A DNA stretch of 64,000 nucleotides, taken from Umbelopsis ramanniana AG. Its lineage: Eukaryota; Mucoromycota; Umbelopsidomycetes; Umbelopsidales; Umbelopsidaceae. The position numbers and the translations under genes were made by a program. Under the pieces are notes generated by a model. That model was not told the origin of the DNA and did no database searches. It saw only the letters and a program-made list of their open reading frames with translations. Below, one piece after another: positions 34,047 through 45,944 of this stretch. How positions within the stretch are numbered: position 1 is the stretch's first letter; each line of letters starts with the position of its first letter. Location of the stretch: positions 310,001 to 374,000 of the forward strand of contig NW_026252101.1 of NCBI RefSeq assembly GCF_025399195.1. Direction: 5' to 3'.

Positions 34047-35958
34047 ATGAGGCTCAACGTCCCTATTGCCATTGCTGCATCATACCTAGTATGCTCGGGA
34101 CTTGCGCTACCTACCTTTGATGACCAAAAGCCATTCCTTTCAAAAGGCAACGGTGTAAATGCTATCGCTGATTTTCAACTGAAGGATTCCCCAAATCAAC
34201 ATTACGATGGCCATCAAGTGATCGCCATCAATGCAACTAATGAGCAAGCGCTATCAGCACTGTATGCTCTTAGAGAGGTAGGATATTGAACAATCATCAA
34301 TATATTTCCAAAAGTGTGATTAACTCATCGTACATTATCACTTAGCGTCTTGCCCTGGATTTCTGGACCCCATTATCACTCGATAAACCTATCCAAATCC
34401 GAATCAATCCGGAACAAAAAGATCAATTTTTTGATCTTTTACCATCATCTACTAATTACTCGGTCGCAATACCCGATCTACAACAGTTTCTCGACAATCA
34501 AGCAAAGCTAAACTACGAGACAACAGTAATTCGAAAGGGATTTGAAAATTTTTTCACTGATTATCATTCATATGAAGATATTACGGCACACTTGGATGAA
34601 CTTGCTTCCCAGCACAAAAAATTAGTTAAAAAAATCAAAATTGGTACCACTAGCGAAGGCCGCCCTATCTATGCTTGGAGACTTCATAAGAAGGCAAAAA
34701 AATCAAAACCGACTAAGAAACCCAAGAAGAAGACGCATGGCAAAAACCTGCTTTCGAGCTGGCTCGAAGATTTAGGTGATAACATAACTGAGTTGTTTGA
34801 ATCGGCTGCAGACATTTTTAACACACCTGATGAGAATGAAGATCTCTACGAAGATGAGGAAGATGACTATCAAGTGACGAAGAAGAAGAAACAGAAGAAA
34901 CCAAAAAAGCCCATGGAAATTGTCATCAATGGTGGTCAGCATGGACGTGAATGGATATCACCAGTAAGTTGTCAGAGTGGTAATGCGATAATCTAGTCTA
35001 TCTCCTAACCCAAGAATTAGGCCGTTGTTTCTTACATGATGGCCGCCATGTTGGACAGCTATGATTCGGATAAGACTACGCATCGCTTGCTAAAGTATTT
35101 TAAATGGACCTTCATCCCAGTCCTCAATGTTGACGGTTACGAATATTCTCAAACCAACGATAGGATGGTATGGAAACTTTGAAAGAGAAAAAATGGCATT
35201 AGGCGCTCGAAATATGTACTCATGGCATTATTGGTTGCAGTGGCGAAAAACTAGACAGTCGTTTGAAAACTCAAAGTGTATTGGTGTTGATTTGAACCGA
35301 AACTGGGTAAGTATTCGCACAAGTACGATCTATGCCCTTGTTGTATCTTGCGAAATCTTACTAATTACCATCTCTAGGACTTTGAATGGGAAAGCAGACC
35401 AGGATATGATAGTAACCCATGTAGCGAGACGTATGTTGGGACTTACCCGTTCTCAGCTCCTGAATCGCAAGCTCTGGCTAGTTATATTGCATCTCGCAAA
35501 CGAGTTATTAGTTACTTGGATCTGCATTCATTTTCTCAAATGTGGATGACACCTTATGGTAGCGACTGTCGTCATGAACCAAAGGACAATGAGGATATTA
35601 TCGAAGCAGCCCTTCATGCTGTCAAGTCCTTGAAGCGAGTACACGATAAACAATTTGAAATTGCTCCCGTGTGCCGCTCGGTGTCAGAGGTAATGTATAC
35701 CATCCACTATACCATGCTTCAATACCATATATATCTAACTCATATCGCATTCAGACTTCTGGTGATGCCATTGAATGGTCATACACCAAGCAACATGTAA
35801 AGTATTCGTATGAAATACAGTTGCGAGACACAGGTAGTTACGGCTTTTTGCTGCCACCTTCTGAAATTTTACCCAGTGGAGAAGAAATGCTCTCTGCTAT
35901 ACAAAACCTTGCCCTTTTTATTCGCTCTCGAGATGGAAAGGGAAAGAAAGGAACATAA
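34047..35958 (+). CDS. ECM14: secreted Ecm14-like inactive metallocarboxypeptidase (M14)
   Basis: Exons 34047-34277, 34346-34963, 35021-35167, 35241-35306, 35378-35689, 35755-35958; 525 residues. Signal peptide MRLNVPIAIAASYLVCSGLA, then a propeptide-like domain to about residue 140. The M14 domain keeps the zinc ligands His276 and Glu279 (QHGREW) and His404 (DLHSFS), and the substrate-binding VDLNRNW. However, the residue before LRD, normally the catalytic Glu, is Gln480 (YEIQLRDTG), and the Tyr expected before the SG turn is Ser. The same kind of loss defines the Ecm14 pseudoenzymes, which bind zinc and assist cell-wall biogenesis; the DSNPCSE and SYGFLLP stretches also match. A 75-residue Lys/Asp/Glu-rich insertion (about 192-266) interrupts the domain. 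No activity expected. Confidence 0.85.
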
Positions 35959-36125
35959 ATATTTTGTCGTAACCACTTTCAATAAATCAAAAATCAAGCA
36001 ATATCTGTCCTTCCCTGAGGAAATGTGGTTGACTGCTCTCCGCTTTGAGTGCCAGTCACACTGACAAAAAAAAAAAAAAAATTGAGCCATTTCCTTCACA
36101 GTAGGCTTGTCTCGATAGATCAAAC

Positions 36126-36665
36126 ATGGGTACCAATTTCAATCCTAACAAAAGTGAGTCGACGCTTTGTATTCGAACTTCTTATCATGAATCTTTTTCT
36201 CAAATGTTTTCATCTTGCAGACCAACACAAAAACAACATCGGTGTCAAGAAGAGAGTTAGAAAGAATGCTTATAAGGCCCGCCGAGGTGTTGCAGTTCCA
36301 ACTGTAGAGATGCGAAAACTCGTTAGCAAGAAGAAGCAGCAACAGTTCGCCAAAGCTTTGAAAAATGTAAGATCCCCTTCTGGCAGTGTGAAGTGATGCT
36401 TGTATACCTATCTCACTCTGCTTTCATCAATTAGGAACAGAAAGGTTTGGCAGCTCAAGGAAAGATTGTCATCGAAGAAGAAATGGCTGGTAAGCACAGG
36501 CGCTTGTGGTAGTGAAACAGATATGGCATGGCCAGAGGTTAACACTATAATATAGATGCAATCGATGAGGAGACACAGCAACGAACAGGAGATTTCCAAG
36601 TTCCTGAGGAAGTTCTTGTCGCGGCGGCGAGTGGTCCTGGTACCACTCTCGGCGGCCCACAATAA
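36126..36665 (+). CDS. ALB1: Alb1-like ribosome biogenesis protein
   Basis: Exons 36126-36153, 36221-36366, 36435-36489, 36556-36665; 112 residues. Very basic N-terminal two thirds (KKRVRKNAYKARR, then KLVSKKKQQQFAKAL) and an acidic C-terminal part ending GPGTTLGGP. The TTLGGP ending after an acidic region and the KKK-rich helix are features of Alb1, the nuclear partner of Arx1 on pre-60S ribosomal particles. Yeast Alb1 is longer (about 175 residues), so this would be a compact form. Family match is by short motifs only. Alternative: an unrelated small nucleolar protein. Every intron is small and keeps the frame, which supports the gene model. Confidence 0.65.
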
Positions 36666-36818
36666 GCAGAACCTTCAAACCGAAAACGACTTTCGATACG
36701 CTTGTATTATACATCTTCATGCTTTAGTATTCGTCATCACTCATTAAAAATTGTCACTTTTATTATTCTTCATTCGCCCTCTCAAAAGTGCTGGTTACTT
36801 GATCAATAACCACGATCG

Positions 36819-36834
36819 ATATATATATATATAT
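36819..36834. repeat. (AT)n microsatellite
   Basis: Eight AT units immediately downstream of the methyltransferase stop codon. Confidence 0.8.
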
Positions 36835-36835
36835 C

Positions 36836-37772
36836 TTATTGGCTTTGAGCCCAGTAAATATCCGTCTCGTGAAGGAAAAGGTACTCGCCATCAGAATTTG
36901 GGATGAAGCCGTTCTCTGGATCATCGAGGATAGCGTATACTTGCTGTTGCAATGTCTCTTGCTCTTGAGGTGGCATCACAGCAACATAACTTTTGCTCTT
37001 GACACGTTGCCATACAACTTCCTTGTTGGCTATTAAGAAGTCATTTGTGAATTGGCGATGGTTCAATGGCAGGTGAAATAATTCACCGGCCTCTTCGGTA
37101 TTGAACACTTTCTTCCATGCTCCTTTGCGGTATTGCGGAGCCTTTACATCATGCTGTTCATAAATTCTGCCGATAATATTTGGTTAGAATGGTTTTTATC
37201 TTTGAGAAATTTGTCACAAGTGGTGATACTGACTGTCTCAACTTTGCAATCCATTGGCAACGCTCTTGGCTCTCCATATTCCATATAAACACAATGTAGC
37301 CATTGGATTTGAGAACCCGTCGACACTCACGCAAGGTTTCGATATCGTCGAACCAGTGAAATGCTTGCGCAATAACTACGACGTGTTGAGAGTCACTTTC
37401 TACGGGGATATTCCATGATGTTCCTTCAACTGCTTTCACAGTAGGCAATGTTTCAGTGATTTTTGCTCGCATTTCTGCGACCGGCTCGACCGCTGTAACT
37501 TGATAGCCATCCTTGACGAGAAGCTCAGTGAACTTTCCTGTCCCAGCTGCTAAGTCAAGTATCTTGGTCTCAGCGGGAATAAGCTTGAGCTCGGACTGAA
37601 GGCATTGTAGCGCTGCGGCCGGATAACTCGGGCGCGCTTTGGCTAGTATTTTTCACGTTTTAAGTTCATGTGCATTTTTGATACAAGTTTGGTTTACGTT
37701 GTATTTACCGTAGTCGTCTGCACCAGTGCTGAAGCCTTGCTCTGCAACAGAATGAGGATTCTTGGATGTCAT
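36836..37772 (-). CDS. SAM-dependent methyltransferase (class I, type 11-like)
   Basis: Exons 37772-37709, 37642-37234, 37166-36836; 267 residues. Motif I is ILDLAAGTGKFTELL, followed by the acidic end of beta-2 in VTAVEPVAEM. The segment VIAQAFHWFDD and then RECRRVLKSNGYIVFIWN form motifs II/III. The AFHWFD motif and overall length match the fungal family of small-molecule methyltransferases related to trans-aconitate methyltransferase. The substrate cannot be deduced. No targeting signal. Convergent with the Alb1-like gene, 170 bases away. Confidence 0.88.
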
Positions 37773-38300
37773 GATCTCAGAAAGGAATCGAGCGGTTTGG
37801 GAAGTAAAGTCCAAAAACTAGCAAGTATTGCAATAAAGTTGATTGATCCGATTTCCGGGCAAACTCTTACCCCAGTCCGCAATCAACTATTGCACCATAA
37901 GTATGTCTTTCCATGTCATGCGCTACCAGCAGCCCATTGACTGGACATTATTGATTGATTCGCAACCAGATGTTTTTAATAAATCTGTATGGTAGTCCAA
38001 ATTAATTGGCATCAATAAGTGTCTTCTTGACTTTGTATTTTACCACAGACCAAGGCTCTTCTCCTGTTAAACCTTTTTTACCTCTAACTGTTGTAGTCTT
38101 TAACTGGTTAAGTTTACGTGATTACCACTGAAATGAACGTTTGTTAAGCAAAAAACAAACACCACTGTGGCCACCTACTGCAAAAGTGGGAGAGAATAGA
38201 TATAGTCTTCCTTCACTTCGTAAAGCCATATCTCATATACGATATAAGCTATTTCATGAGGTTTACAAACCAAAAACGCTGTGTTGTTCATACCATTGTT
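37773..38300. other. intergenic
   Basis: 528 bases between the methyltransferase promoter and the ankyrin-HET 3' end. Nothing recognised. Confidence 0.5.
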
Positions 38301-41300
38301 TTATTTACGACGTCCCGACCATCCGCTTTCGAATTGGTCGACTTCTGCAACATCAAACTGATCGCCTAGCCAGATTCTTTCAACTGCGGCATCAACTCTT
38401 CCGAACAGCCTTTTGAACTCGTTTTCTTCTATTTGGCAGCATTGGAGTCGATGACGCAGCTTTATTGGTCGTCTACCACTTGCCTGCGACTCATCGTTGT
38501 AGGTTTCCACTAACATAAGAGATCTGATATGGTGCACGACGGCGAGCTCGATGGATGAGGCGCTTTGTCCTTTCGATCTTTTTTCCGCTTCTATCAACTC
38601 GTCCACACCTAAGAATCGTCCTTTAGCGAAGCTCATGGTTCTCCAACGATGCAATTTATGCAGTATCTGACTTATTTCTTGCCCTTTGATAAGTTGAACC
38701 TCAAAGCATATACCGAAATGGCTGACGGTAATTGGCGCCGGAGCTATGGTGCACTTTGCCACCAAATAGCTGGGTTCGCTAATGGCCGGTAAGCAATTCT
38801 GAGATATCGTTTGAGTCGTCTGGAAGCTCAAGAATGATAGATCTCCTTTCTGGGTGGCTAGTGCATGAAACAGTCTATCACGAGATTTGATTCCTTCACC
38901 ATATGCCAATGTATATCGAAGAGAAAATACACCTATCAAACTATAAGCGATATCTTCATGGCGTGTTGTCTCTCGAATATTCATTCTTGTCAGGATTTCA
39001 GCAGCATTCCCTGGCCGATAATATAGATGAAGGTCAAGAGTACAGATGCTCTGGCGCTGCTCAATGGCTAATTCTTGAATTGTTACAAGCTTCCCTTCCT
39101 TCGATATACCGCAAAGGACGCCTGCGGCAGCACCTTCTTGTAGACACCAACCTCTCTTGCACCACACACGTAGAGGAGTACCAGAATCCAGAATAACAGC
39201 AGCACAACTAGCATACCACTTATACATCGAACGAATAGCTTCATCAACCTCTGATAAATTCGACTTATCGATACAAATAGTGTCGATCCAGATATATTTT
39301 GTATGTTTCAGTAAGGCTCTTCTGATGCGATGTAATTTATCTGATCTTCTGCTTATGGACTGACCTTTCCACCGTTTCATTTTTTCGACATCATGATATT
39401 CTACTTCACCAGTAATCCATCTGTGTGTGATAAACATGACGTCCGTTGCATCAATATCCTTTACAAGCTTATCTTGCTGCAAATCCCATACTCGCTTTAG
39501 GGTTTGCTTAGGTCGGTCGCGCCAAATGTCTATCCCAACGGCTTTCGCAGCGGCTACTGGTGAAAGTGGACGATGGACGGAATCGATGTCACAAGAACAC
39601 TGGCGACGATTTCGGATAAGCCAGTCTCCTGACGCTTCCTTCGATGAAGTAATTTGTGCAGGATCCAGCTTTACGCCAAGAATGATCATGACTAGCTTAT
39701 CAACAGCTTCATCGCCTCCAGTAATGGCGAGGATACTAAGGCCTGCTATTAATATGGCATGTAAATCGACTGCAAGTGTGCGCTCCGACCCACCAAGTAT
39801 GTCTGAAAATACTTCTTGACCAATGCTAGCGGACGCCTTTCGACATACATACATAGCGTCAATGAATCGAAGATATGGGTGAGTACTTTTGTACCATGCA
39901 GGTATGGACAAAGCAGTTTGTTTTGAAGGGATTTGCATAATCAATCGACCTGATTCTCGAATAATACCTTGCATCTTATCGAACTGTATCGCCAACTTTG
40001 TAGGCGCTGTTTCGATATATCTGTCCGACTCCATTACGAAGAAATATTCGGATATGAATAACTTGATACCAAAGCAATCGAATAAAGCTTGGATTACAGC
40101 TACAGCACGCTCGTTGATAGATATGGTGTCAAATAACTTCAATGATCGAACATGTGGACTCGTTTTTGCTGATGTACAAGGATCGTCTATTTCATTAGCA
40201 TTTGACAAGTTGTCCAACTGTAGTCTCTTTGAGAGCGGAAAGCCATAACCATACTTGTGCTTTATTTGAATCAAACGCCTTTCTTTGCAATGCCTATCTT
40301 TGGAAGCAATGAAGTGAATAACGGTGAAAATAGGAGAGGCGATGTTGATACCAGTGAACATTATGATACTTACTTTTACGTCGGTTGTCGGGATTACCAA
40401 TGTATTCCTTTAAAAGGATATCCGTCTGATCGAGGTTACTTGCTTCTTCCTCCAAAATAACTGATGATGGATACATAACATTCCTCCCACTGCTCGTAGA
40501 TTGAGTTGCGGGCCTGGTTAATGCGCTAACTAGTGCTGGAAACCTCTTTCTAAATTCTTCATTTAGATGCAAGCCGGTAGTGTCAGCACCGGCTTCGATA
40601 ATTAAGGTTATGATCGATATAAATTTGCTCTCAAAGTAGAATCCTTTTGGAAGCATAAGAGCATTGATGGTAGTATTTAGAAGACGTGGGCCAATGTCTG
40701 ATATTTGAACGGAAGCACCGTGATCCAGCAATAGCTTAACAAGAAAGGGGTTACAAAGTAGCATTGCGTGGTACAAAGGAGTCCTCTCTGTCTTGTCCAA
40801 TATATTAACATTTGCACCGTGCTCAATAATTAGATAACATTCCTTTGTGAGGTTATGAGATGCAGCTATATGTAGGGCGGTATTTCCGAAGGCATCCTTC
40901 GCATTGACATTGGCGTTTCGGTCCAGCAAAAGTGAGGCTAACTTCGAGTTATGGTTTTCGATTGCAATATGTAATGCCGTCTTTTCCAGAGCAAAAGTTT
41001 TTGATTCAACATCCACTCCAGAGTCAATCAATATCGTTACTAGATCAAAGAATCCATGAGCTACTGCAATGTGCAAAGCAGTTTCTCCGTTTCCGTTCTT
41101 GGAATTAAAATCTACACCATGTTCTAGCAGTAGAGTTGCTATTTCACTCTCTCCGCTTTTCGAAGCATAATGGAGAGCGGTGTTATCGTCATCGTCAAGC
41201 AAATTAATATTGCAGCCACAATATAACAGTACACGTAAAGCTTCAAAGTGACTGAGAAGAGTAAAATGATGTAGAAGGCTTTCTTTCCGGTTTTTTGAGC

Positions 41301-43095
41301 TCTTACTGTTCATGCAAGCTCCGTAATGAAGTAGAATAGAGACCATCTCTGGATACTGGCCGGCTAAGAAGAGTGGTGTGAGGCCATCATCATCTCGGTC
41401 TTCAAAATCAGCACCGACGTCCAAAAGATGTGATGCGATTTCAACCTGTCCTTGTTGTGATGCTCTGCGCAACGTTGCATTAATCAAATATGACCTTTCT
41501 TGTGCATTGGTGATCTTTTCTAATGCGGTCTTGACCAGCTTCAATTGGCCAGCATCCGCAGCCAAATACAGTATCTCCAAATCGACGTCTCCCTCCATCG
41601 TTGTTGTTTCTCCAGCATGTTTTAGACAGTATACAATTTCACAGTTACCATTTAATATAGCCACCTGGATTGGCGTGTTTCCATCGAGGTTTTCAGCTTC
41701 AAGGCATGCACCATATTCGAGTAAAGTAGTTACGATTTCATAATGGTTGGATTTTGCAGCGATATGTAGTGCGGTATCACCATGTCTTGTTTTAGCTTCT
41801 ATCTGCACGTTTTGTTTTAAAAGCAACTTCAATACATCCAGATTGTTCTCCTTAGCTGACCAGTGTAAAGCCGTTAGTGAGTCCTTATCGGTAGCTTCCA
41901 TGTTGGCGCCATGACTTATAAGCAAATCAATCATTTCCCGTTGGCCAGCTTTTGCAGCAATCATAAAGATGGTTTGACCTTGCGAGTCAAGAGCTTCGAG
42001 GTCAGCACCATGACCCAATTGCAGACGGGACATCTGTCCGGTACCAATTTCCGACACTTCGGTACGAACAGGACTTATACTTTCAATCTCTTCTTTTGCA
42101 CATGCGCGACTGCCAAGCAATAAAGAAACCACTTCTTTGTGCCCATACCTTGCAGCCTCGTGAAGTGCAGTTTCTGACTTGAGATTTTTTGCATCAACAG
42201 TAGCGTTATGATCCAATAACAGGGTTACTACTTTTCTGTATCCCCTCAAAGCAGCCTTATGTAATGGGGTATTACAATCTTGATCTTTTGCATCAACCGC
42301 CGCTCCATAATTGAGCAACGAGTGTATTACTTCTTTGTGACCAAACAATGTAGCCTTGTGCAGTGGAGTATCCGAATTCTGATCTTTCGCATCAACTGCT
42401 GCACCATGTTCCAACAGCAGCTGTACTAATTCTTGGTGTCCATCTAATGCAGCCTTGTGAAGTGCAGTACTTGAATCTTCATCTTTTGCATCAACCGTCG
42501 CACTGTGATTAAGCAAGAGCTGCACAATTTCTTCAAATCCATTCGTTGCAGCCATGTGAAGAGAAGTACTAAGATTTTGATCTTTTTCATCAACATTTGC
42601 ACCATACTCGAGAAGCAGGCGCGCTACCTCTTTGTGTCCAAACAATACAGCCTTGTGAAGTGCAGTATTTGAATCTTCATCTTTTGTGTCAACCTCCGCA
42701 TTATGATCGAGCAGCAACTGCACTATTTCCTTCTCTCCGTACTTTGCAGCCTCGTGGAGTGCTGTACTTGAATTTTCATCTTTATGGTCAACAGTTGTAT
42801 CAAGGTTTATAAGCAATGATACCAATTCCGTGTATCCCTGTCCAGCACATATGTGAAGGGCTGTGCACTTCTGTTCGTTCTTCCAACCAAAATCTGCACC
42901 AAGTCGTAATAAGCGCTTTATATCATCGATGTTTCCGCTACGAGCTGCGTCAAACCATTCAAGTCGATGGTCGTTCTCTTTCATGGTATCGCCGTCGATA
43001 TGTTGAAGATTTGTTTTTTCATTTATCAACTGGTTTTCCCCCGAGAAATGCAGCTTAGAAGTGTTCCTGTAGACTTCTATAGCTATTCGGGTCAT
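38301..43095 (-). CDS. ankyrin-repeat / HET-domain fusion protein
   Basis: Two exons, 43095-40374 and 40297-38301, 1,572 residues; the 76-base intron has donor GTAAGTAT and an atypical AAG acceptor, and joins the frames exactly. About 20 ankyrin repeats fill residues 45-850. The first block is highly regular (TALHKAALDGHQELVQLLLEHGA type), the second more diverged. The C-terminal part holds a HET domain at about 1190-1380: VMFITHRWITGE, YIWIDTICID, WCKRGWCLQE, then YSLIGVFSL and YGEG. In filamentous ascomycetes and basidiomycetes HET domains trigger cell death during non-self recognition, and ankyrin-type repeats act as sensors. Start uncertain: a mini-exon ATG at about 43,307 followed by GTAAGTG could add residues. 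Gene model otherwise intron-poor compared with neighbours. Confidence 0.82.
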
Positions 43096-43981
43096 GGGGG
43101 AAAAGAGATACAAGAGACGCTGAAGTTCGGTTGCTAAGCGCTTTCTTCGAGGCAAAATGTAAATACACTGTGTAACAAACAAAAGGCAGTTGACTTGCCC
43201 TCGAACCGCTCTTCGAACAGTAATCGATAAACAGCTTGGAGAATAAGATCATTTCAAGGAAAGATAATATGAGCTTGCAGTTCACTTACCATAATTGCCG
43301 AAAAGCATTGACCGATTGAAGCAGGCATTCGCTGAAACCAAATGCCGTGATAAGAGATCAACTTTAGACCAAGTCATTTCATGGTTGTAGTGAAGACAAT
43401 CCGATAATGACAAATCCAAGGGACGCAGTAATTCAGGGCATATGGAATATACATTGCCAAGCCAGGCCCATCTTCATGCACATTTTTGGCGTATCATGTG
43501 CGAGCTAAGCAGCTTGAGGAACTTTGATGATCCTCTTTTGTACGATGTTGTCGCTACATGGCTGAAGGACCGCCACTATTCCATATGTCTCAAGTTGAAT
43601 TGCTATGCTTGATTTGTACAATTTTGATATCACCCTTATTGTATACTTGATCAAAGCCAGACAGCATCCTAAACTTGGAAGATGACTATAACTTTGGAAT
43701 GAAAATCAAAAGTATAATACAGATTCTGGTGCTTCAAAGCCACATCAACTACTGACAACAGGCATATGATAGGTATTGTTTATACTTATAATTCGGATAG
43801 CGTCTAGAGCTATAAAGCTCACATACATTGGGAGAATCAAATGTAGGTAAATATTTTCGCCGACGAATGGCTCACTTACGTGACTGGTTCTAAAATTCAT
43901 GATTCGGCCCAGTATAAGGGCTTCTAGCGAATTCTGAAGCCCTCTTCACTCTTTTTCACCTCCACCTAAACAAACCGCAAT
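43096..43981. other. intergenic, divergent promoters
   Basis: Upstream regions of the ankyrin-HET gene (minus) and aminotransferase (plus). Holds the possible mini-exon ATG at about 43,307 on minus. No other gene recognised. Confidence 0.45.
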
Positions 43982-45539
43982 ATGTCTCAACCACACAAGC
44001 TTTGCATGATCCCAGGTAAAGCCAAATGCCAACACCATAAATGTGTCTTCTAGGCTCTATCATATACTCTTGCACACACGCATAGCTACCTCGTAAGCAA
44101 ACAAGCAACTGAACACTTTGTCGTCATACTAGGTCCCATCGAATTTCACGAGGATGTCCTGAATGCCATGAGCACCCCTGCTACTTCTCATGTCGACCCT
44201 CTCTTCGTTCCTATTTTTGGAGAGTCTATTGAGCTTCTTCGCAAGGTACTGTTGACTAAAGACGCGCAACCTTTTGTTGTTGCTGGCTCTGGAACTCTTG
44301 GTTGGGATATGATGGTTAATCTCATTGAGAGAGATGATGAAGTGTTGGTAGTCAACACCGGCTACTTTGGCGACCACTTCGGCGAATGGTAAGATAATCT
44401 ACAGGTGGTTTTTACGTGGATGGTGTGGGAGGGTACTTTGAAACTACTATCGTGGGTAGCAGTATATTTTTTTCGCATCAGCCAATCGGGTTCCAGACTT
44501 AGTCGCATATCCAAAATATCGAACTCCGCTTCTTACACATCAAACTCTATTAGCTTGGAAGTCTATGGTGCCAAGGTCACCCACTTGAGAGCCCCTATTG
44601 GCTCTCGCCCATCTCTCGAAGACCTTGAGCAGGTTCTCACTGGAAAGAAGTACAAGATGGTTACCGTCACACACGTTGATACCTCGTAAGTAAAAGCGGA
44701 ACTTTTGCACTTTTTTTTAAAAAAAAAAAAACTAAGCCAGCTCTATCAATCCAGCACTGGCGTTTTGGCTGATATCAAGGGCGTTGCCAAGGTTGTAAAG
44801 TCCATTTCACCAGAAACTATTGTCGTTGTTGATGGCGTTTGTTCTGTCGGTTCTGAGGAGATCAGATTTGATGAGTGGAATATCGATGTTGTTATCACCG
44901 CTTCGCAAAAGGCTTTAGGTGTTCCCCCTGGTCTCGGTATTGTTGTTACCAGCCAACACGCCATGCAAATCTTCAAGAGCCGCAAGACTCCTGTTGCTTC
45001 TTACTACTCCAACTGGAACAAGTGGTTGCCCAGTCAGTATGAAGACATATGTTTCTTACGATAATTCCTACATATGATCTAATATATTTCTTTCCTTAGT
45101 CATGAACGCTTACGAAGCAAGAAAGCCGGCTTACTTCGCTACTCCTGCCGTTCAACTCATCTATGCTCTCCATACATCACTCAAGCAAATCACTGCTCAG
45201 TCTATGGATAGCCGCTTTGAGCAACACCACCAGGTTTCCCAGAAGTTCAAGAATGCTATCACTGAACTTGGCCTCAAGCAGTTGGCAGTCTCAGATGAGG
45301 TAGCTGCTAACGGTATGACCGCCATCTGGCTTCCTGATGGTGTTCAGGTCTCCGACATTGTTCCCAGCTTGGCTGCAAAGGGTGTTCAAATCGCTGGTGG
45401 TCTTCACAAGGAGTGCGCTGCCAAATATTTCCGTATTGGCCACATGGGTATCTCCGTTACAGAACCTCAACGCGGTCATATCGACAAGGTCATCGAATCT
45501 CTCGCCACTACTTTGAAAGAGCTCAAGTCTAAGGCATAA
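43982..45539 (+). CDS. AGX1: alanine-glyoxylate aminotransferase
   Basis: Class V PLP enzyme converting glyoxylate and alanine to glycine and pyruvate. Exons 43982-44015, 44133-44388, 44554-44685, 44755-45032, 45100-45539; 379 residues, normal length. Signature features: MIPGPIEFHEDV at the N-terminus, AGSGTLGWD in the cofactor site, VVDGVCSVG with the PLP-ring Asp, and ITASQKALGVPPGL with the Schiff-base Lys. WLPIMNAYEARKPAYFATP and the Arg in YFRIGHMG bind the substrate carboxylate. The C-terminus (LKSKA) is not a clear PTS1, so the enzyme is probably cytosolic or mitochondrial. Could also use serine (serine-glyoxylate activity); sequence does not decide. Confidence 0.93.
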
Positions 45540-45944
45540 ATTACCTTACGATAACCAGACTTAAAAATCAGCTTATGTATTTTGTAAATTTAAAAATATC
45601 GTAGATCACACAACCCTGTTGAGCATGATAAAAATATATCTCAGAACTTTGGTGATGTATAGAAAATTCATTGTGATATGATGTTGCTAAACGCGTATCA
45701 TTGACATAGAGCCAGTAAGTGAACGCGTCTTACACAAAGGGTGGTCTTCGTTTTCTGTAGTGAGCGATATCAATTACATATCCTTCACGCAAAACATGTT
45801 AATGATTCTAGTGAGAAATGCAACTGAGACAAATGTACAGCTTTTAAAAACAGTGATTTTTCTGACACTCGTCAAAATTATCTCATATAAATTTATTTCG
45901 CAACACACAGGCCCTTCGTGGACGTCTTTCTGGCTGCATTCATT
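45540..45944. other. intergenic
   Basis: 405 bases between two plus-strand genes; AT-rich, nothing recognised. Confidence 0.5.
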
